Of a stretch of DNA of 64,000 bases, positions 1 through 11,916 are shown in pieces; position 1 is the stretch's first letter; each line of letters begins with the position of its first letter. Below the pieces are notes generated by a model. It did no database searches. It was not told where the DNA came from and saw nothing but the letters and a program-made list of their open reading frames with translations. The stretch lies in the NCBI GenBank assembly GCA_009602725.1, contig WELB01000040.1, forward strand, positions 738,471 to 802,470. Reading direction: 5' to 3'. The position numbers were made by a program, and so were the translations under genes. Origin of the DNA: Spirogloea muscicola. Its lineage: Eukaryota > Streptophyta > Zygnematophyceae > Spirogloeales > Spirogloeaceae.

Positions 1-840
1 CGGCGGCGGCGGCGGCGCGGCCCGCGGGCGCCATGGCTGCCGCGCGGAGCTCGGCGCCCTCCGCGCGGGCTCCTCCGGCCGCTCCGCGACTGTACTGATT
101 GCGCGGACACTTAGACGGGGGCGCAGGCGGGGCCCGCTTGGCTCGCCACACGCCGTCCGATGCAGGAGTGTGGGGGCGCGCTGGCCGTCAGATGCCCTAC
201 ATCGCAACCGCCCGATCGTAGCATTAGCTCACGGAAGCGATCTGGGCCGCGTGGCCGTCTTCCGTCTATCCCCGTCCCGTGGAGCTCCTAAGGGCTCCGC
301 AGCGCCCTCGATGGTGCCATCGGACGGCGCTCGAGCTTACCTTCTCACGGGCAGATCTATGTAACGATTTTTAATCAGCAGTCATTGAATCAGCAGACCA
401 GCAAACTCCCACTTAGCGGTGTTGGTTAACCATCTCTTATCGGCAGCGGTTGCCATCAAGCAAACCCATCGGCTAGCACACAGCGGGCCGGCGCGCCCGG
501 CGCAGTCTGCGGCGCCGAAGCCGCCGCACGCTGCGGCGCCGCGCGTACTCGGCGGCGACGGCCCTGGCAAGCGGATTGTGCCTTTTGGCGACGTGATGGC
601 AGGTGCTGGCCAAGCGCCGGCCGTTGGCGCTGGCCAAGCGCCGGGGTCTGCGAGACTGGGCTCTCTGGCATCGAGAGTTCGATTGCCTCCCGCCGGTGAC
701 GGCCGGTGACGGCGCTCGCCGCCGTCGCTGGCCTCGCCGCATCGGCAGCGCGACCGGACCTTGCCGACGGCCGGTGCCTGGAGGCACGGCCTCAGTCGAG
801 CCACAGCGCCCATAGTGAGCCTCATGCTCCATCCCAGCTC
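1..840. other. GC-rich segment at window edge, possible first exon or CpG-rich promoter
   Basis: The window opens in a GGC triplet run followed by an ATG at 33 and a short reading frame (MAAARSSAPSARAPPAAPRL..., stop at 96-98). This resembles the alanine/arginine-rich first exons of other genes in this window, so it may be the 5' end of a gene, but no second exon could be joined to it. A direct repeat of about 15 bases (gctggccaagcgccg) occurs twice at about 604-642. No protein family is recognisable. Confidence 0.3.
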
Positions 841-1284
841 AGGGCTTACTTCAAGGTTTGATGGTGGTCAGTGACCTTGATGGACGGTGACGACTGCGGA
901 CATGGCAAGGCAGTCAATTGCCGGTCTTTTCCGTGCAGCGCGAGCAGAAAAGAGATCACTCTGTATGCCTGCGACTGGATCCCAACGCTGGACTTGTGGT
1001 GTGCTGTTTGCGTAAAAGATGGCGATCAGTGTCGTCTTTCTCGCATCGTGATGCACCCTTAAGCTGTCAACCTAATCCTAGACATGGATACAGAACCCTG
1101 GAAGACTGACGCGGTTGGAGGTGCCTACGCAGGTCATCACGTGTCTGGTGCTGGCGCAGAACCTGCGCAATGTCAACGTCCAAGTGTGCATGGTTCAGTA
1201 TGTGGCTGAGGTTGCTGATGCATGCACCAAGCCTGCGACCAGGTGAAGAATGCCATCGATAAGTCCTCCTCCACGTCTCCATTC

Positions 1285-1486
1285 AGAAAGGCTGTCTTCA
1301 CGTCCATCTGATGGACTTCGAAATCCTTGACTGCAGCTAAGCTCAACAACACTCGAATGGAGGTGTACTTGGCAACCGGTGCAAAGGTCTCGTCATAGGC
1401 GATCCCTGCGACCTGTGAAAATCCTTTTGCGACCAGCCTTGCCTTATATCTCACAATCCCCCCATCTGCACCTCTCTTCTGCAGAA
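1285..1486 (-). mobile_element. Ty1/copia reverse transcriptase fragment (fossil), left arm of inverted pair
   Basis: The minus strand encodes the N-terminal part of a Ty1/copia reverse transcriptase, with the diagnostic stretches RYKARLVAKGFSQVAG, DETFAPVAKYTSIRVLLS and QMDVKTAFLNG. Only this small part of pol is present; no LTRs, gag, integrase or RNase H were seen. It is a broken fossil fragment. It lies head to head with a second copy at 1497-1735. Confidence 0.85.
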
Positions 1487-1496
1487 GCACCCTGGT

Positions 1497-1735
1497 TGCA
1501 AGGCAATTGGGTGCAAGTGGGTGCTCCGGCAGAAGCGAGGTGCAGATGTGGACATTGTGAGGTATAAGGCAAGGCTGGTCGCGAAAGAATTTTCACAGGT
1601 CGCAGGGATCGACTACAACGAGACCTTTGCACCGGTTGCCAAGTACACCTCCATTCGAGTGTTGTTGAGCTTAGCTGCAGTCAAGGATTTTAAGTCCATT
1701 AGATGGACGTGAAGACAGCCTTTCGTATTGTTGAA
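1497..1735 (+). mobile_element. Ty1/copia reverse transcriptase fragment (fossil), right arm of inverted pair
   Basis: The plus strand repeats the same reverse transcriptase segment as the left arm, starting slightly further upstream in the protein (GCKWVLRQKRGAD, then RYKARLVAKEFSQVAG and FAPVAKYTSIRVLLS). The two arms are very similar in sequence and inverted, leaving only about 10 bases between them. The copy is a short broken fossil with a few breaks. Similarity of the arms suggests they derive from the same or closely related copies. Confidence 0.85.
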
Positions 1736-1739
1736 CAGA

Positions 1740-3241
1740 GGGTGACGCAGCCGGAAGTGCAGCATGTTGTGATGAAGAGGATGGCACAGCCATCGTGGCA
1801 ACTCTGAACGTGACAAGGACAGCGGCGACGTGGCAATAGCAGCGGCGCTGCAGTGGCGGCGAGCTGGACTTGCAGGGGATCGGCGGCGTTTGCCCTAGTG
1901 ACTGCAAGGGGGCAAGCCCCTCCAGCCCCTCAAACCCTGAATCCGGCGGCACGCCCTAGCGCTGCCAGCCTGGATCTCACGGGTCGGCGTCAACCCCGAC
2001 GGTGGAGATCCAATCAATCCACCAACCGCTGAGAACACCGGACTCCCTGAGCCCTAGTGTGGAGAGTGTGCACAGGGTGAAGAAATTGTTGTGCAGCAAA
2101 TGTGCCACACGTGGCTCACTCCTAAGTTGGCAGGCATGTGTGAGGAGGGACGGCTAAGCAATGCCAGAGGAGCTCGTGCAGTTGCATATCAGCTCCTCAG
2201 CAAAGCAATGCCCATGCCAGCCACGCACCACAGCCTGGTCGGGCAAGACATGGAGAGGCGGCAAAGCTTTGTCTTAGCGAGCTATCGTGGAGCTCTGCAC
2301 GGGAGGAGCTTAAGGGCCAGCTTGTCCTGCAGCAGAAGTAAGCATCTACTGTATCCTCTTTCTTACAGATAATTGGCAGCGCTTGGTCGTATGCAGATCT
2401 ATGCGACCACTTTTCCACTATGTAAGCTTGAGTGACTGATCTTGGGCCGATACACATAAGGTCTTTGCTAGGGGGGCTCAGTGATGTACGACCAGTGTGT
2501 CCCAACAGCCTGAGGGGTCTGGTCCCCTCCTTGATGAGACAAACTTATCACACCACTCTGAGAGCCCTTCGTAGGCACGGTGCTGTACACTGTGCCTCTC
2601 TTTTAGTAGAAGCCTCTAGTCCTGTTGTTGACGTTGTTAGAGGACTTCCTTACAGCAGATCTGTGATTCAATATCATGACCTGATTTGCAGGCAATTCTG
2701 TTGACTCGCCAGACATAAACAGGAGCGCTGCACTGCTGACTGTTGGCGAATTGAGTCGAGTCTCCGTGCATCAATCTCTGTACACTTAAGAGGTCATACC
2801 TCATTGAACATCACAACAATGAATGTACTGAATATGTGAAGGTGTTGTAGTAGACATTGGATGACGTAAGAGACGCTGTGTACGTGGGTTTAGAGGTTGA
2901 CTAAGAGAGTGGTGTATTGAAGAGTGCGGCAAGACAGCATGATGCAAATGTCAGGAGTGCACGAAGAGACACCAGCTCACACAACACATGCTCCCTTGCG
3001 CTTCTGCATTCCTAGATATCATGATGGCTTCTTGGAGTCCATTCTGAACGCTGAGAACAACTATCACGGCTAACTTACAAGGCCTTTGCAGCCATGAAGT
3101 CTAAAGTAGAGCTTTCAAGTAAGGCTGTGAGCCAGCACGCTGAAACATTTTATAGGGGATGTACGTAGACTAAGGGCCCGAGTGGCCAAGTACAAAGCAA
3201 GGCTGAGAGGACCTCTGAAGTGGACACAAGCAGCTGTGGAG
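1740..3241. other. Intergenic stretch without recognisable gene
   Basis: Both strands were read here; only short unrelated frames are present and no protein family, RNA gene or clear repeat was recognised. The last part is the presumed promoter and 5' UTR of the WAT1-related gene. Confidence 0.5.
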
Positions 3242-6019
3242 ATGGCGATGGCGGCGGCGGAGGGCCCGCCGTGGCGCGTGCACGCGGCGCTGGCGTTCGC
3301 GCAGCTGGCGTACGGCGGGTACCACGTGGTGGGCAAGCTGGCGCTGACGGGCGGCGTCGCCGTGCTGCCCTTCTGCGCCTGGCGCGACGCCATCGCGTCC
3401 GCCGCGCTCGCGCCCGCCGCCGCCGCGCTCGAGAGGTCCGGACTCGCCGCCGCCGCCTTCGCTCCTGGAGGCCCAAATCCTAAAGCCTGAACCCTAATCC
3501 TGCCCTAAGACCTGCGCACCCACGTCATGATCCGCCGCCATTGAGCCGCCGCAGCCGCCGTTGCGCAGGGGGAAGCCGGCGGTGCCGCGGCCGCTGCTGC
3601 CGCTCCTGGCGCTCCTCGGGTGCACCGGGTGAGGGTCATTGTACCGTGGCGGACCCACGATGCTCTCATAATGGCCTCCGATTAAGGGCTTGGAGCTGGA
3701 GCGAGTCGTCTGGGGGCCAGGCCGAGGTCTCGGCAGGGCCACATCAGCCATGAGGGCTCAATTCTAGGGCTTGGCTTCCAGGGTTTAGTCGTAGGACTCC
3801 GGGCTCAGGTCCTACGTTTGCTGCTTCACAGTAAGTGGTAAAGGAATTGCGTTAGTTTAATAGGATCATTAGGATCATAATGCACAGAGCCATCAGAAGC
3901 GAAGCTCCCGAGTGAGCTCCTGTGGCTGGCCCTCACTCCCCAATGGCAGGGTCCTCGGGAACCAGCTGCTCTTCATGCTCGGGCTCGATCTCACGTCGCC
4001 CGCTTACGCTGCCGCGCTGCAGCCGGCCATCCCTGTCTTCACCTTTGCCCTTGCCCTGCTGACAAGGTGAGCCGGGATGACCACACACAGGTCGAGTATG
4101 TGCACTTCCGTCTCCTCAGCCACGCGGTGTCTACATTGAGAAGTCAGGCCTGCTCCGTCTAAGTCAGATGGCCAGAGAGAATCAAGAACTCAGAAGTTGA
4201 GGTCACAATCAGAGCTTCAGCACAATGTACAATCTGTAGCAGCAGCCTTGTATGCGGGTGTTTGCTATTTTAACATGCTTTACGTCACTTGAGGATGCTA
4301 GAAGAGCACATGGTTTCGCGGTGTGCTCGCAAGTAAGCCTGCCCTTGTAGTGTGTCAGCTCCCCTGGGGATGTGAGCTGTAACTTACGTTCTGGGATCTA
4401 GGTCTGCGGTACTGGGATTCGGGCAGCGCATGCTAGTGCAATTTGGTGACACACGGTGCCAGAAGCTAACTAGGTGCTCAATGTCTGCAGAATGGAGACC
4501 GTCCACCTAGAGCGGCGGGACGGGCAGGCCAAGCTGCTGGGAGTGGCGATCTGCGTGTTAGGGGCAATTACCATGGCGGTCTACCGGGGTCCACAGATTG
4601 CTGGAGGACCGGCGTCAGCCAAGAGTGACGGCTTTGTAGCCAGCCATAGCTTTGGGCCACCAATTGCAGCGGCAGATCCTCCAGGCGCTGCTCTCTTGGC
4701 GCCGCTGCCTCTGAGCAGGCGGCAGCTTGGCATTCTGTGCCTGGTGGGCAACTGCCTCTGCATGGCCATGTACCTCACCATCCAGGTCCTTAACAACCCA
4801 ATACTTGTGTCCAAGCTCAAGCCCAACCTCTAGTATGTAACTACGTTTTAAGTCCTTCAAACTTCAGTGCTTCTTAGTGCGTGAAGTCTGGCTTCATGAT
4901 TGAGCCATAGTTCTCTGCTTTTATTTGCCTGTTCTGCACCACATTTCTGCACCACCCTTTGTTGACAATAAGCAAACCAATCGCCTATGCCATTGTGCCG
5001 CATTGTGCTGCCGATGGTGGTGGATTGACTGCTGAAAGAAGCTCTCGCCTTGGTGACAGGCCAGGCATCCGTCTTGACCAAGTACGATGCTCCGGTCACC
5101 GTGACGGCATACTCGTACAGCTTCGGAATGGTGCTGGTTGCCCTTGTGGGCATGGTGGCAACCAGGGACCTCTCTAAGTGGGTCCTCACTGTTCCAGAGC
5201 TCCTAGCCGCCGGCTATGCAGTAAGACAATTGCCCATTGGTGCTCGGACATGCATTACGTTCTGCTGAAACATACCTTGAAGCAATCAAGTTCTGTGACC
5301 CAGAGCTTATCTGGATGCAGCTCAAGCTTGGCAGCTTTGAATGATCTGGATTGCTTTTCTGCTGTATTTAGACCAGCCACAAGCAAAAGCACCTCTCTTG
5401 TGGGAGTAGGCAATACTGAACATGCTCGCAAGGATGCTATACACCTTCTCAGCTGCATTGCTTTGCATGGTTGCAGTCAGCACTTTGTGATTTTAGCAAA
5501 GCTACTGTAGTGCAGGGCCTCGTGGCCTCTGCTCTGACATACGGGCTCCTATCCTGGGCCAACAAGCTGGTTGGACCTGCGCTGGTTGCGCTGTACATGC
5601 CCATCCAGCCCCTATCCTCGGCGCTCCTTGCACTCGTGTTCCTGGGAAGTCCTCTCTACCTGGGCAGGTAATATAAGACTTGTAGTCCTGCAGTTTGTGT
5701 ATTAGATATTGATGGAAGCTAACCACAAATGATGCCAACTTCACGCTACTCGGTGAACATGAATTTACCAGTTCTGCTACTCTTGCAGGCTTGGATGCTC
5801 TCAGACATTGAAAAGTAATGGTCTGCATTATGCGGGTTACATGCCTGACTGTCTGACGTTGAAGATATGAATTAACAAAGGCAAATTGATTGGCGGTTGA
5901 GCCTGTGCAGTGTCCTAGGTGGCATGCAGATACTGGCAGGGCTGTACCTTGTCACATGGGGCCGATCAGAAGCAGAGCGCAGCTCGGGGCAGGTGTACCA
6001 CAGAGTACTGGACGCCTGA
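3242..6019 (+). CDS. WAT1-related protein, EamA/DMT-superfamily transporter
   Basis: Seven exons give a 360-residue protein with all phases consistent: 3242-3435, 3569-3628, 3950-4066, 4491-4785, 5065-5220, 5516-5667 and 5911-6019 (stop TGA 6017-6019). It is a plant drug/metabolite exporter of the EamA (DMT) superfamily, expected to have ten membrane helices in a plant membrane. Family signatures are [33 protein letters not shown], the METVHL segment after helix 4, [10 protein letters not shown], and [20 protein letters not shown] at the C-terminus. The exon 4 end at 4785 was chosen because it joins to [10 protein letters not shown] exactly as in family members; read-through would add a non-homologous tail. 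Arabidopsis WAT1 is a vacuolar auxin exporter, but substrate cannot be inferred here. The first intron carries AACCCTAA-like sequence. Length is close to the usual 350-400. Confidence 0.88.
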
Positions 6020-6661
6020 TTGCTTTGCCGAATCAGTGTGATGCTTCCAGAGCCTATTGCTCTCCTGCTAACCTTGAGTTATCGCCTCATAATCAACACT
6101 GACATAACTTCATGTACAGTCGTTCCTCCCTGGCCTACTCACAGACTTGAAAAGGACTTTGTGAAGTGTGTACTAACCACATGCAAGTCTGTCTTTGTCT
6201 GTGCACATTAGAAGCTGTATTGCAAATTGACCACCCTTTAGAACATAGCAGAATGCCATGGCCCATTGCCTTGGTCTTAGCCCTTGGACAGCCCAAAGGG
6301 TGGCTGTAAGTCTTGGATGCAGGATATCATTGAGTCGAAAACTGAGGACCACAAGGGTGAACTGAGTCAATTTGCGAGAGTCTCTGCTAGTACTCATGTC
6401 CAGTGCCTCACTGTCAGTGGCCTGTGCAAGATGAGGCACGCGCAAGCGGCCAGCCTTGGGCTGACGGAATAATTCACTCAAAGTGTAAAATACTAGCTGC
6501 AAATGTCTTGGGCATGTTGGAAGATTGCAGCAGGAGAGCAGACTGAGCACATAAAATACGCCTCCTCGTTCCTAGGACTCTACAGCAATGTGTGAAGTCA
6601 TGCCAATGTGCTGCAGCTCAAGGCCAATGTCAGACAATTAGCACTGGCGGTGTTTGTTGCC
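6020..6661. other. Convergent intergenic region between WAT1-related gene and epsin
   Basis: The transporter (+) and epsin (-) end toward each other here. Only short frames without homology are visible; the stretch should hold both 3' UTRs. Confidence 0.5.
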
Positions 6662-9600
6662 TCACGGTTTCTGATGCTGCGCGGGCTGAGCTCCTATGCT
6701 CGGCAGTGGGCCCCCTTGAAAGGAGGCCCAGCCTGATGCGTCATTGCCTGGCAGTGCCGCGCTTGAGAAGCCAAGGCCGCCCATATTTGCCATGCCAAAG
6801 CTCCGCGGAAGGCGGTCCAAGGAGCTGCCATCTCCAGCACGAGCCGTTGAACCGAGTCCTGCGCTCGTGCCAAGGCTTGACGAGGGCACCGTATGAGTGC
6901 TCTGGGTACCACGGAGGCTCATGCCCCTCCCCAGCGGCGCAGGCTTGGCGGACCGCTCCTCTTCCCTCTGCGGAACAAGGAGCGTCGGGTCCGTTAAGCC
7001 TATGCCGATGCTGTTTAGGCTGCTGTCCTTGTCTGCAGAACAACAACAACAGCACCAGTAGACTGATGTCAGCACGCAATAGGACGTTCCTGACCACAAT
7101 TGATTCACAATAGGCTTACACATGAGATCTGAAGGTTATTCGGCAAATTGCTGGCTGTTGATTATCCAGCCTTCGCAAGGTACGGGCTTGGATGGGGCAG
7201 TTACTCACAGCCCTTGACGCTGAGGTCAACAAGGCCCGAAGTCAAGGTGTCGTCCCACAGGGACAACTTGGGCTTGGCCTGCTTCAGAGCACTTGCAACT
7301 GCCGGAGGGCCCTTAAAGGGGAGTGCAGCAGCAGCAGAAGTGACCGTGCTGCTGCTTGACATTCCCAAAAGCACATCTGCACTTTGGCTGCTCGCACTTG
7401 GCTCAAAGTCAAGCAAGGAGGCCTGCCCACTTTGCACAAGTGGTGCACCAGAGCTTGCAGGCGGCATCCCAGAGGCAGACATGAAGGTGGTGAAGTCGTC
7501 ATCTACTCCGAAGCTGTCAGAGGTTGGGCCCAGGCTGACGGCTGCAGCTGAAGCCCATCCTGAAGATGCTGCTCCCAGGCCGCTGCTCGGCTGGGCCAAT
7601 ACTGCGGCAGGCCTTCCCATGGAACCAGATGAAGGGGCAATGATGGCAGCTGATCCAGACAGTGCGCTTGCCGCAGGCAGTGGGTCAGAGGTAAGGGACA
7701 AGAAAGGGTCCACGGCCGCGCTTGCCTGCAAGCAATCGACAAAGCATTCACCATTTTTGTGTGTCCTTTGTCACGTGTCACGTGGCAGCTCTTTCTGGAA
7801 AGCCAATCTGTATAAGCATGGTACATCACCGCGGGCGAAAGGCGACATTAGTTCAATGAGCTCCAACGTTCAATTCTGCTGACCAGAGGATCCAGCTGCG
7901 CGGCACTGGTCGAAGCAGGAGGCGGGCCTGTGAGGAAGTCGAGCCCAAGAAGATCATCTACCCCCACAGATGCTATGTGAGCTGGTTTGGCTGGACTCGT
8001 TCCTGCCAATGGCGGGGCGGCTGGCTTCAATGGAGCTGCAACTTTTGCCACACTCGTTGGAGCATTGAGTCCTGCCATCCAGTAAACCAGCAGAACTTCA
8101 GCTTTGGCCTATTTGCACATTTGTACATGCAGCTTGCTAGCCTGGCTATGCACACCTCAGCAGATGCAAGTCACATAGGCCTACTGTTATCTCAGTCTGG
8201 CAGATGACACTACAAGGGGTAGTCTTCACCAACCAGCCTGCCAGCAAGAGAAGGACTATTGTTTGTGTTGAATTCTTATGCACATGCAGGCAGCTGCATG
8301 CACTTCAAGCTCAACTTGTTAGCTAGCCTTGTTCTTGCCATGTACAGTCTGACAAGGGAAGCACACCAGCTCCAGAGCCATCTCCACGCGGGTCGAAGTC
8401 GCCAAAATCATCATCATCCAAGAAGTCGTTGTCAGTAGCAGCATAAGGTCCGCTGCTTGGGTTGTCTGCAAGCACAGCTGCTATTCCTCTTGTCGTCTTC
8501 TCGCTGGTCAAGTAACAGGCGAAATTCCATCAGTGACTTGGTTAAGTCGCGAGCATAAGTGCAGAGCATGTTCACGATAATGATTAGAGGAGGTGTGATC
8601 GTATATTCTGGACAGAGGTAATGCATGACAGGGTGGCAAGATAAAGTAGCACAAGATAAAGCAGCCTGGCCAGCCACGCTGGTTATTCGCGCACTCTCAT
8701 TGCGAACCAAACACATGCTGCTGGTGCACAATGCCACTATCACTGCTTCCTACTACTGACAAGCAATTCGTGTTGAGAAATTGCAAGATATTCCGACACT
8801 CGTCCAGGCAGGGTCTGAAGAGTCCCTGACAGTTGCTAAAGAATCGTATACCTGTCATCATTTATAGTGCGGGGGTCAAACTCGTCCTCGTCATCCTCAT
8901 AAGCACGTGTCTTGTCATGATCTGCCTGCTCATAGCCGTCGTTGTCGTCTTCAGCCCATTTGTTGGTGCGACTGCTTCCCTGATTCACCTTGCTATTAGC
9001 ATCATCCCAACCTGCGCCATATCCGCTATCCTTGCTAGCTCCATAAGGATCCCTGTCACTGCTCCCATAGCCCTTCGCGGCATCCTCAAAGTCGTCATCA
9101 TCGTACCCACTGCCACCAGATTGATAAGAAGCCCCCCTGCCTCTGTGGCCAGTCGATGAGATTCCACCATACCTGGCTCACCATGACTCACACAAGCAGC
9201 TATCAGTCCTTTACATCTCATAGAGTACAATGCACAGAGCATGTACCACCATCTATGTCACTTTTACAAGCTACGAGTCCCCATCAAAACTTTCCTCATA
9301 TATTTTCAGGTCTCAGCCACAACAGGTTGCAGTGACGTACTTGTCCTTGTTGGCACTCGCTTTTGCACGGACCTCGCGGATCTTCTCAGTATCCTGAAGC
9401 AGAGCTAAAATCGTCTGTGCCTTCTTGCGCACATTTATGCCTTGATCCTTCCCGTTCGGTTCCACAAACTGAAAGTTCACTAAGCCCTGCAAAACATGGC
9501 ATCATGATCAAGTGCGCAAGCCAGGCTGGAAACCAAATCCCTCCTACAATAACCCTACAGATTGAGAGTGAGAAGCCTTGCTTCAGCAACCGGCCATATG

Positions 9601-10838
9601 ACAAACTAAGAGTGAGAGAAGTAGGAAGCTTGTTGTGAGTTTGCAAGCAGAAGTTCTTAAGACGAGGATAATGTGATGACAGATGTCAGGTGCAGGAAAG
9701 TCTGTGCAGATGCTGGCAGCGATGACAGTCATGGTACTTGACATGCCAACAAATAGTCCTATCCAAGTGCGGTGGCCTAGTACAGGATACGCTGACTGAC
9801 CTTAATTTGGTAGGTGCTCTCTCGAAACTCATCAATGACTTTCTCGGACCCATGTGCCACGAGGAACTCCAGTAGGGTAAGAGCCTGAGAGTCAACTTTC
9901 AGCAATTGTGACTACTTGATTGTGATGACCTACTTTTCCAGTGAGGCATGTGCCCCATTTCCAATGAGCCCTTTCCTTGACAAGTATCCACAGACACTGA
10001 AATGACTCACTTTGTACATGTGCCTCCAGTTCTTCTCCCTCTCGGCCAGCCGCTTCCAGATAATTGCCATTATTTTCTGAAAATCCGAGCTGCCAACGAA
10101 TGGGGAAACAGCACAACACATTCGTCTCAGTGTAGTAAGACCTGTTAATAAACCCCAAGACTTCCATATGCAAAAGTGCCACCTGACAATGTACCCGCTT
10201 CTGATGATGCTGAGAGTTGCAAAGGCTGCTCATATGGACTTACTATCTGCGAGATGCCTGCGCGATCTCCAACATGGCCGTCCCATGCGGTCCCCATGCT
10301 TCATCATTGGTTGCATCCAGAACCTGTAGGTGGGTAAGAACTTGAGAGAAATGTCAGTCACCTCTGCACAATATCCTTTTGCAAACCCGGACTCTGCAAG
10401 ATCAACTCACGAAATCGTCATAAGAACAACTCAGCGCACACTGTGGCTGACATTGACGTTTTGCTTCAGTCACACACACATTTTGAAACAAGAGAAGAGA
10501 CCGCATGGATGCCGTGAATCCAGTCAATTGGGCTTGTCCTCCAGTCCTCAAGCCTGCCTAATATTTCCAAGAGGGTTTTGCAAGCAGACTTCTAACTAGT
10601 GCGAATTGCGCGACTGTTACCTTCTGCTCGATCTCCGACACATTGAGGATGTTCTTGTTCACCTCCCGTTGGCTGCAAGCGCAGAACGAGTAAATGATGA
10701 TCCAGTACATTCTGAGGACCTTCACAACCAGTCCTGGTTTCTCGCTGGAGAGATCCACAGTCGAGGCAGGTCAGAGTGGGCAACTCACATGTCCCTCACC
10801 GCCTGATCGAGCACCTTCCTCAACTCGAGCAGTGACAT
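6662..10838 (-). CDS. ENTH-domain epsin (clathrin adaptor)
   Basis: Eleven minus-strand exons give about 669 residues in one consistent frame: 10838-10789, 10672-10621, 10323-10244, 10089-10011, 9884-9801, 9486-9341, 9172-8852, 8488-8367, 8071-7884, 7725-7209 and 7032-6662. Residues 1 to about 150 form the phosphoinositide-binding ENTH domain, with [60 protein letters not shown] and [20 protein letters not shown]. The tail is low-complexity and acidic ([25 protein letters not shown]), then Ser/Ala/Pro-rich with clathrin-box-like LLDFE and DPF-type AP-binding motifs. Plant epsins act in clathrin-coated vesicle budding at the trans-Golgi and plasma membrane. The start of exon 8 (acceptor ACAAG before 8488) is the weakest junction; it was chosen because it alone keeps phase. 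The ATG has no upstream in-frame alternative with ENTH homology. Confidence 0.9.
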
Positions 10839-11916
10839 GGTCGATGGCCGGGGAGAGAGGCAGCCAAGCTCTCCCCGCTGAGCGTCACAAGCCGCGCCTC
10901 ATCCTGCGATCAGGCCCATGAGCTCGATGACCAACCAGCTCCGAAGCATCGAGCCTGGCTCTACTGCCGCCGCGGGCGAGCCCTGGGACACACAGAGAAG
11001 TATCGACGCCGGGAAGGACGGCGGCTTGGCGGCCGCGGAGATGCCGAGGCGCGCGGCCCGGGAGACGCGCCGCGCGACGCGGCGCGGAATGCGGGGAGCG
11101 GGCGCGTAGGGATAGGGTTAGTTGATCAGGGCCACGGCTCGTCAACCCCCTGGAGCGGCGGTTGTGGGGGGTGGTAGACGGCGTGGAAGGGAGGGTAGCG
11201 AGCTGTGGAGGCGAGGCCGTGCTACAGCGGACAAGCTCTCAGAGGGAAGGGAGCCTTCCTTCTCCGGGGAGAGAGAAAGTCAGCTCACAGGCTGGCCGTC
11301 CGATGCCGAGCATCGCCCATCTGCTCCATCTCGGCCGCACATTCCTGGGCAAGGGTTGCGTTCTCCCACTCCACTGCCACGTGGCGCTGTAAGGCGGGGG
11401 CCTCTCGTATCTGAAGCGCACCGGCTACGGAGCTGCTGAGGGGCTTCACATCGTCGCTCCTTACCAGGGGGTGTGCTCGAGCGGCCGAAATCAAAATCGT
11501 CGAGGTATCCCCGACACTAGGAGCCGCACCGTCACTCACCATGCTCGCGCCATTGCCAGCGGTAGTCCTCCCCTTCAGCTCATTGAACATCCTTATTTGC
11601 TCATCGATTCAACATGTATTAATTCAAAATCGAAAAACGAAAACAGAGGCTGTGGCTTCCTGATGAATGACACGGGGGTACTATAGAGCGCCCTGTCTGT
11701 TTAGCCTGTGGCTCCGCTAATAAAGTCATGAAGAAACCTCCGTATGCACCTGGCTGGCTTCTGCGGCAGCTCATTTGATATCTGACAGCCGCGTTGATCC
11801 ATTGCCTCCGCCTCCGCCTCCGCCGCCGCGGCCCCCGCCCCGCGGCCAGGGCGTCGACCCCCCGGCGCCGCCATGGCCGCCCTCTCCGCGGCGGCGGCCN
11901 CGGCGGCGGCGGGCGC
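10839..11916. promoter_or_regulatory. Shared upstream region of divergent epsin and VIPP1 genes
   Basis: Epsin (-) and VIPP1 (+) diverge from this interval, so it should hold both promoters and 5' UTRs. It is GC-rich at both ends. A telomere-like TAGGGATAGGGTTAG lies at 11108-11122 near the epsin side. A short 3' tail of the LINE-like family lies at about 11672-11740. No TATA box could be assigned with confidence. Confidence 0.45.
11672..11740 (+). mobile_element. LINE-like 3' end fragment
   Basis: The sequence tgacacgggggtactatag followed by agcgccctgtctg is almost the reverse complement of the 3' end seen at about 29575-29610, where it terminates a LINE-like reading frame ending in LLTRGY. 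Only the tail is present. Confidence 0.5.

Noticed and set aside
3175-3215. Sequence gtggccaagtacaaagc resembling the LINE 3' region (ggccaagtacaa) and copia RYKARL
   Set aside because: Only 13 bases match exactly and the neighbouring sequence does not; likely chance in the WAT1 5' region.
8833-9159. Hydrophobic plus-strand frame resembling a membrane protein
   Set aside because: It is the reverse complement of the Asp/Tyr/Gly-rich epsin exon 7; GAY/GAC codons read backwards give Val/Ile.
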